Shown here in pieces: positions 58,961 through 64,000 of a DNA stretch of 64,000 nucleotides. The position numbers and the translations under genes were made by a program. The notes under the pieces were generated by a model, which saw only the letters and a program-made list of their open reading frames with translations, was not told where the DNA came from and did not search any database. This stretch comes from Anadara kagoshimensis. Lineage: Eukaryota > Mollusca > Bivalvia > Arcoida > Arcidae. Location: contig CM037871.1 in assembly GCA_021292105.1 (NCBI GenBank), forward strand, positions 33,806,997-33,870,996, given 5' to 3'. The number at the start of each line of letters is the position of its first letter. The stretch's first letter is position 1.

Positions 58961-60316
58961 TATTTTTAGAAGACTTAGCAAAGCTACAGCGTAACAACTT
59001 ATGAGATGCTTAGGAATAAAAAGGAACGGACGTCCAATAGAACAATATTGGAGACATGGAGGACGCCACATAGAAACGACCAACATGAAATGGCTAGTTC
59101 ATAATTAAACAGAACAGAAATGATTTCTGTCAGCCATATGCTTTATATATTATAATTTGAATTAATAAGGTACCTTGGGAACATGCTCAAAGGCAATTGA
59201 GAAACAATACATGTGCCTTTGTATGTTTGTCGAACTTAAAAACTTAACAGTTTCGTATTGCAATTGGTGGTCAAAATAAATAAATAAACGTTATCGGTAT
59301 TATCTACACCATTGACAGGTTTTGGAGATATTTGTGTTTTTTTTAACACGTATACATGTTCTTGTAAATGGATCAAAACTTACAAGTATATAAACATATA
59401 CTTTATTAAGCAACAGGTTAATTGTAAAAATAATTGTTAGCATAAGAAGGTTGACTACCTTACACGCACTTATATTTTGTGTAACCGCACTTGTTGCACG
59501 GTGAAACACACGAAAAGCGAATTTCAACACTAGGGTAACAGAACATTTAGTAAGCTCACTAACGCACATTAACTACTGTATATATTTCCATAAATTGATG
59601 GCACATGGTTTTTATTCTTTATTTCTTTTAATTGAAAACGTTTCCATTAAACTATCAATAAAATGCATTTAAAATGCACTGACCTAACCAAATTATATTT
59701 TTAATTAAAAACATTATTGTTCAGTTCTTCTGTACATAGAGAAATTTTGTGAACATTTTGGAAATTTGATCAAGTTTATACACCAATTGGGCCTCATTCA
59801 AAGTTACATCAGGGCATTCGGTCATATTCAAATTATGACATAACGTTTATAGTTGTTCCTAGTAAAAAGATACAGAAGGGATAATTTTGACATAGTCATA
59901 TTTGTTGTTTTGTTAAAAAGTTAAAAAAGTACTCTATGTACAGAATTAAGTTCACTTTTTCATGAAGGAAATATTTTTTCCTATTAGATCAGTATATTTT
60001 GTATTAAGTTTTGACAAAGTTTTTGTTTTTATTCTTGTATTTTCCATGTGCACTGAATTTGTGGAAATACAGTACATGTATTAATATTAAGATGAGACTT
60101 TTCAATGTTTTATCTTAAATTGGAGTTTGTTTATGCTCATATGTTTATGCGACCGCGGTTTTATTTTTAACACTGCGTTAATTCGCAGAAAATGTTGCAA
60201 ATGATTGCACAACCATTGCATAATTTAAAAATTTATCAAATGAAAATCTCAAATAAAACACTGGTCCATATATTTTTATTGTTTGTTTGAATATTTTTTT
60301 CATATATTTTTTTTTA

Positions 60317-60479
60317 CAGTCCAACCTTCCTAAAACACCACCTCTACATAAAGCCCACCCGCTTATAAAGGTCAATAGAGTTCTTTTTATATCATTTGAA
60401 CCTGTATATAAAGGTCACCTGCCCATAAAGGCCACTTTCACTGGTTCCCTTGGGTGGCCTTTAAAGACAGGTTTGACTG
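60317..60479 (+). mobile_element. Pogo-like TA MITE, full length
   Basis: TA, CAGTCCAACCTTCC ... GACAGGTTTGACTG, then CA (a decayed TA). Internal blocks as in the other copies; 163 bp. Confidence 0.8.
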
Positions 60480-62104
60480 CATGTGTTTAATTTTTTTTTA
60501 TTTTATTTGTTTATATCTATGGACTTCAATAACCGGGCTGTTTCGAGGACTTTTCTAACCTTCTACTAAACTTGGGAGCAAAATCAAATCTACTTGGTCT
60601 GATAAAATACCAAAAGAATTCTGTTATGATTATGTAAAATAGCAAACAAATTACCACAAAACATATGTAGCTGTATTGAATCTTTCACTTCAATTGACAT
60701 CGATCAGTTTTTAGTTCATCGACACAATAATCATTGTGTGTAACGTCAAGCAGAGTCAGTTGATGGTATGACCAATTACTTAAATTTGTTGAAATGAACA
60801 ATTCATCTAATTACAAAAAATACTGCAATCAAACAACATATTGTTCCATTGTCCATATGCTTGATCAAATTCAAGTATAGAATTTTTCACCAAATGAAGT
60901 ATTTCATCAAATTCTGTAAATCGCTATTTAAAACAGAAATCGTTGGTAGTCTAATGCAATAGATTCCTATATGCGGTTTGAGTAATCATCTCGTAATTAG
61001 CTACGATTAACTTAAGATTCATTTCGGGCGGACATATAACGGAAGAAATTGAATCGAAATAATATCAAAACCGGTAATTATAGTCAATTACACGGATTTA
61101 ACGGAAACATCACTTGCAGTATTGTTAGGTTGAATGGCTACTAAAAATGATCCCATATGTTTGAGTATGAATTTCAACAATCTTCATCAGTACTTGACAG
61201 GAAATCATGTATGATTACCGCTTTGCTTTTACAAATAATCACAAAGGACACCTATTTAAGGATTTCTCTGTTAGTTCCACAGACGTTAATTATAAGATCC
61301 GCGCAGATTCTTTACCCAAAGGGTGTTAATAAAACATTGTAAAATAAAGCTATCATTATGGCTCGAAGATTTTCAATGACATTTTGAATATTTCTGCATT
61401 CCAAAATATTTCAATAAGTTCTAATTAGTCCATTCTTGTAAATATGATATTAATTTCTTTGACATGAAAATGCAAAATACGCCAAAACAGAAATGAGTAT
61501 TAGAATATCTGGCATTTTATAATCTCGAAATATAAAAAAGCCTTTTATTTCGGATCCTAGATTTTCAACTACATTTTGAACGCCTTTAAATTTTAAAACA
61601 TGTTACTAATTAGTAAATATGATATTATAATTTTTTTTGTTTGACTGAAACTGCAGATTCTTGTATTGAATGCGCTATAACGAGTAAAAACTTTAAGATT
61701 TTTAACATTGTAAAATGTCTTGAAATGAAAAATTAATCCCGTAGAACTGCTCGTGGTTGTCATCTTCTCAAATAAACGATTTAGTTTCACCACAGTTTAG
61801 ATGAGCAAAACATGTTTAAAACCCTTTTTTTAAAAGTATCTAATTTTAATTGGTTAGAGCAGATAAAAAGATTAAAGCGCGATTTAACCGCTAATGCTTG
61901 AGATACTAGGAAAGTAACAGAATCCCTATTGTATCCAAACAAGTCCATGCCAAAAACTATAACCACTGATATAAATATCTGCTCGCGAATCGTATCTTAC
62001 TGCTAACAATATATTTTTACACCAGAAAATTGGTCCCGATTAAAATATATTTGCTGTCCATGTATTGTTATTATTTTTTATAATTCAACGTTCTATGTTC
62101 GTAT

Positions 62105-62423
62105 GACCACTGCGGTAGCTCAGTTGGTAGAGTGCTCGCTCCGTAGGTGGGAGGTCGTGGGTTCGATCCCCGACCGGGTCTGACCTTATACTTAAAAGTG
62201 GGTAGTGACTGTTCTTTTGCCAAGCACTCGGCATTACAAAATAAAAGTTACGGTTCCTTCGGATGGGAACTTAAACTAAGGTGGGATTGGCACGCTAAAG
62301 AACCCTGTTGAATAATGCCATTAGCGCAACGCACAGGCAATTTCTGCACCTTCGACTATATCTGGCGGCGTCTCGATATAAGTGAAATATTTTCGACTGG
62401 GACGTTAAACACCATTATTCAAC
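62105..62423 (+). mobile_element. tRNA-derived SINE with 13-bp target duplication
   Basis: GGTAGCTCAGTTGGTAGAGT (A box) and GTGGGTTCGATCCCC (B box), then the same body and tail as at 29895. Flanks TCTATGTTCGTAT (62092-62104) and TCTATGTTTGTAT (62424-62436) are the duplicated target with one difference, so a fairly recent insertion. Confidence 0.9.
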
Positions 62424-63034
62424 TCTATGTTTGTATGTTAAGGAAAGGAAGAAATATATTAAAATATGAAATAATGATTCTCTAATTTTTAATTTTGCGG
62501 AGATGAAAGTTAATTTGAGTAATTACTTAGTATTTTATTCATCATCAAAACATTAGTTTTCAATCTAAAAATGTACATTTGTATTTTCAACATGCAAAGA
62601 ACTAAAAAATTCTGTTTGATTTGCGATTGCAATTTAGTTAACTTTTAATTGCTAATGATACCCACATTTGCGTTTTAAACAACAAACAGAATTTCTCATT
62701 TGTTTACAATTTATCAAAGAGGGTGGCATCAGTTTTTCAATGAAATCTGGACGGGATGCAATTTATGTTTTTTTTTTGTCTACCCGTATGTATCGACTGA
62801 GTTGAATTGGTGATATTGAATATATAAACAAATGAAAACTGATGGAATAAACTGGCTTTTTTCTAAAAAAAAAAAAAAAAAAAAATATTAAAAAGTACAT
62901 AAAATAAAAGCAACATATTCATCTCAATTTGTTAGTATGTTGCAAAGATTGAAAAACAATTGAGATGACCTGTTGGTACTGTCATATACATTTTTTTTCA
63001 ATTTATCATAAAATACATTAAAAAAATGGTATTG

Positions 63035-63272
63035 TCTAAATTTCCTGCAAGTTAAAATTTGAAATTTTTCAAACACTAAGGTATACTCCCTTATGTAAAG
63101 TATTTTCTTAGCTTAAGGTAAAATATATTTTGGTCCTTTGGGTAGCTTTTCAACATCTTCAAAATAATTTTGGTTTCATAATTTTGGTCCAAGCACTACT
63201 GATGAGGGATTGTATTCCGAAACGGCCGTCTAGTGCTGTAAAATTAAAACTGGTATAATATGTAATATGACA
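63035..63272 (+). repeat. Best full copy of the hammerhead-bearing dispersed repeat (~225-240 bp)
   Basis: It begins near a TTTCCTGCAAGTTAAAATTT stretch, has an internal TTTTGGTCCTTTGGGTAGC block, then the ribozyme, and ends ACTGGTATAATATGTAAT. The same blocks in the same order are found at about 28050-28275 and, interrupted, at 30585-31860; other copies are shorter. No protein is encoded. Confidence 0.8.
63192..63237 (+). ncRNA. Hammerhead ribozyme motif, type I, core intact
   Basis: Stem I strands AGCACTA (63192-63198) and TAGTGCT (63231-63237) are perfectly complementary. Core CTGATGA is at 63199-63205, stem II GGGAT/ATTCC is closed over TGT (one G-U), then GAAA, a minimal stem III around CGGCCG, and GTC at 63228-63230. 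All residues usually required for hammerhead catalysis are present. Predicted cleavage is after C63230. It lies in a ~225-bp dispersed repeat (about 63035-63272). Activity is inferred from the motif. Confidence 0.85.
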
Positions 63273-63704
63273 ATATATGACAGTACGCTCAAAGTAAATA
63301 TCTCTATGTGGTCTCAACATGTGTTTATCTCGGGACTCATTGTAGCCTTGGTTGTCATGTTTATGGCCAAGACTTTATTTTACAACTTCAAATGTATACA
63401 CGATCAATCCAAATAAAAGTTTAGATGTAGCAAAACAGTACGCCCAAAGTAGATTGCTTCATGTGGCCTCAGTATGTTTTTCTCGCGCGGCCTCAATGTG
63501 TTGTTCTCGTGCCGGTCTTTTTGAAGTATTGGTTTTATGGTTACATATAATTTATAAATGAAGAAAAAATTATTTTTTTTTCTGGAGAAAAAACTGCACG
63601 TTTAGAAACAAATCTACTAATGATAAAGCGTTTTAGCGTTAAAAATTTCGAAACCGTATACATTAGTCAGTTACTTCTCTGTTCCGGATAGTTTTAGTAC
63701 ACGT

Positions 63705-63918
63705 ACAGACCCGTCGAAAGTTTAACACTGAGCTATCGAAAATGTGGCGGCTGTCGTGGGCGAGATATGAATATCAGGTGACGAAAAAGCTGCAGAGAGA
63801 TCGATATAGATAGCAGCTGTCGATACGCTGTCGAGATATAGCTAACGAGGGGGGCGAAATGAACTATAGATTCATCACCAATGTTAGCGTAGTGTTAAAC
63901 TTTCGACATGCCGGCACT
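63705..63918. mobile_element. Same MITE family
   Basis: ACAGACCCGTCGAAAGTTTA then ACACTGAGCTATCGAA; ends TTAGCGTAGTGTTAAACTTT then CGACATGCCGGC. Internal CGATATAGATAGCAGCTGTC. Confidence 0.72.
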
Positions 63919-64000
63919 GTTCATGTCAATATGATTATCACTTGCTAACAAGTAAATCGATTGGCTCGCATTTATTATTTAACAATTTTCTTACCAACAG

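Noticed and set aside
62105..62180. True tRNA gene
   Set aside because: A and B boxes are present, but the anticodon and acceptor stems do not pair properly, and the SINE body, tail and target duplication follow.

Overview
This window looks like AT-rich, repeat-dense nuclear DNA from a marine invertebrate, most likely a bivalve mollusc. The evidence is one spliced gene of animal type, tRNA-derived SINEs with a bivalve-like tail, Penelope-like reverse transcriptase (RT) debris, many small MITEs and long microsatellites. The bivalve call is inference; the sequence alone does not name a species.

One protein-coding gene can be supported: a SKI-family transcriptional corepressor of the SKOR (CORL/Fussel) type on the minus strand, 44655 down to 35539. 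One large exon encodes the SKI/SNO/DAC domain, the SMAD4-binding domain and an acidic tail. Six small exons follow (42355-42388, 41255-41380, 38867-38923, 37728-37802, 36717-36782, 35539-35633), encoding an acidic linker, a coiled coil and the conserved C-terminus. All six junctions have GT..AG borders and compatible phase. The large exon is broken by two apparent 1-base deletions, both in T4 runs. The 5' end is not resolved, and one coiled-coil segment seems to be missing. The introns are full of repeats, including a 122-bp tandem array whose units carry CACGTG.

The rest is mobile DNA. The most interesting signal is a dispersed repeat of about 225 bp whose core reads as a type-I hammerhead ribozyme: a 7-bp stem I, CTGATGA, stem II, GAAA, a minimal stem III, and GTC. 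Ten copies were found. Three (11741-11786 -, 19623-19668 +, 63192-63237 +) keep the whole catalytic core. The window also carries several decayed Penelope-like RT copies (12356-12880, 16900-17300, 20467-21390, 24975-25870, 57420-58960). Penelope-like elements are known to carry hammerhead motifs in their terminal repeats, so the ribozyme repeat is probably their terminal repeat or a non-autonomous derivative. A third recurring unit, the 'tail' repeat of about 170 bp, sits at the 3' end of the RT copies and also occurs alone many times.

The nesting gives a relative history. A 3.1-kb foldback-like element (3154-6293) with arms of tandem ATATGTAGTAAC units split a pogo-like MITE. A Tc1/mariner derivative with long inverted arms (30664-31717) inserted at TA into a hammerhead-repeat copy. 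A hammerhead repeat inserted into a MITE at 34421-34736, and a tail unit inserted into a SINE near 36015. Two full SINEs have clear target-site duplications. No tRNA or rRNA gene, CRISPR array or bacterial-type feature was seen. From 44.9 to 64 kb I see only repeats, microsatellites and anonymous AT-rich DNA, apart from weak splice-donor-like sequences near 52.1-53.2 kb that could belong to upstream SKOR exons.
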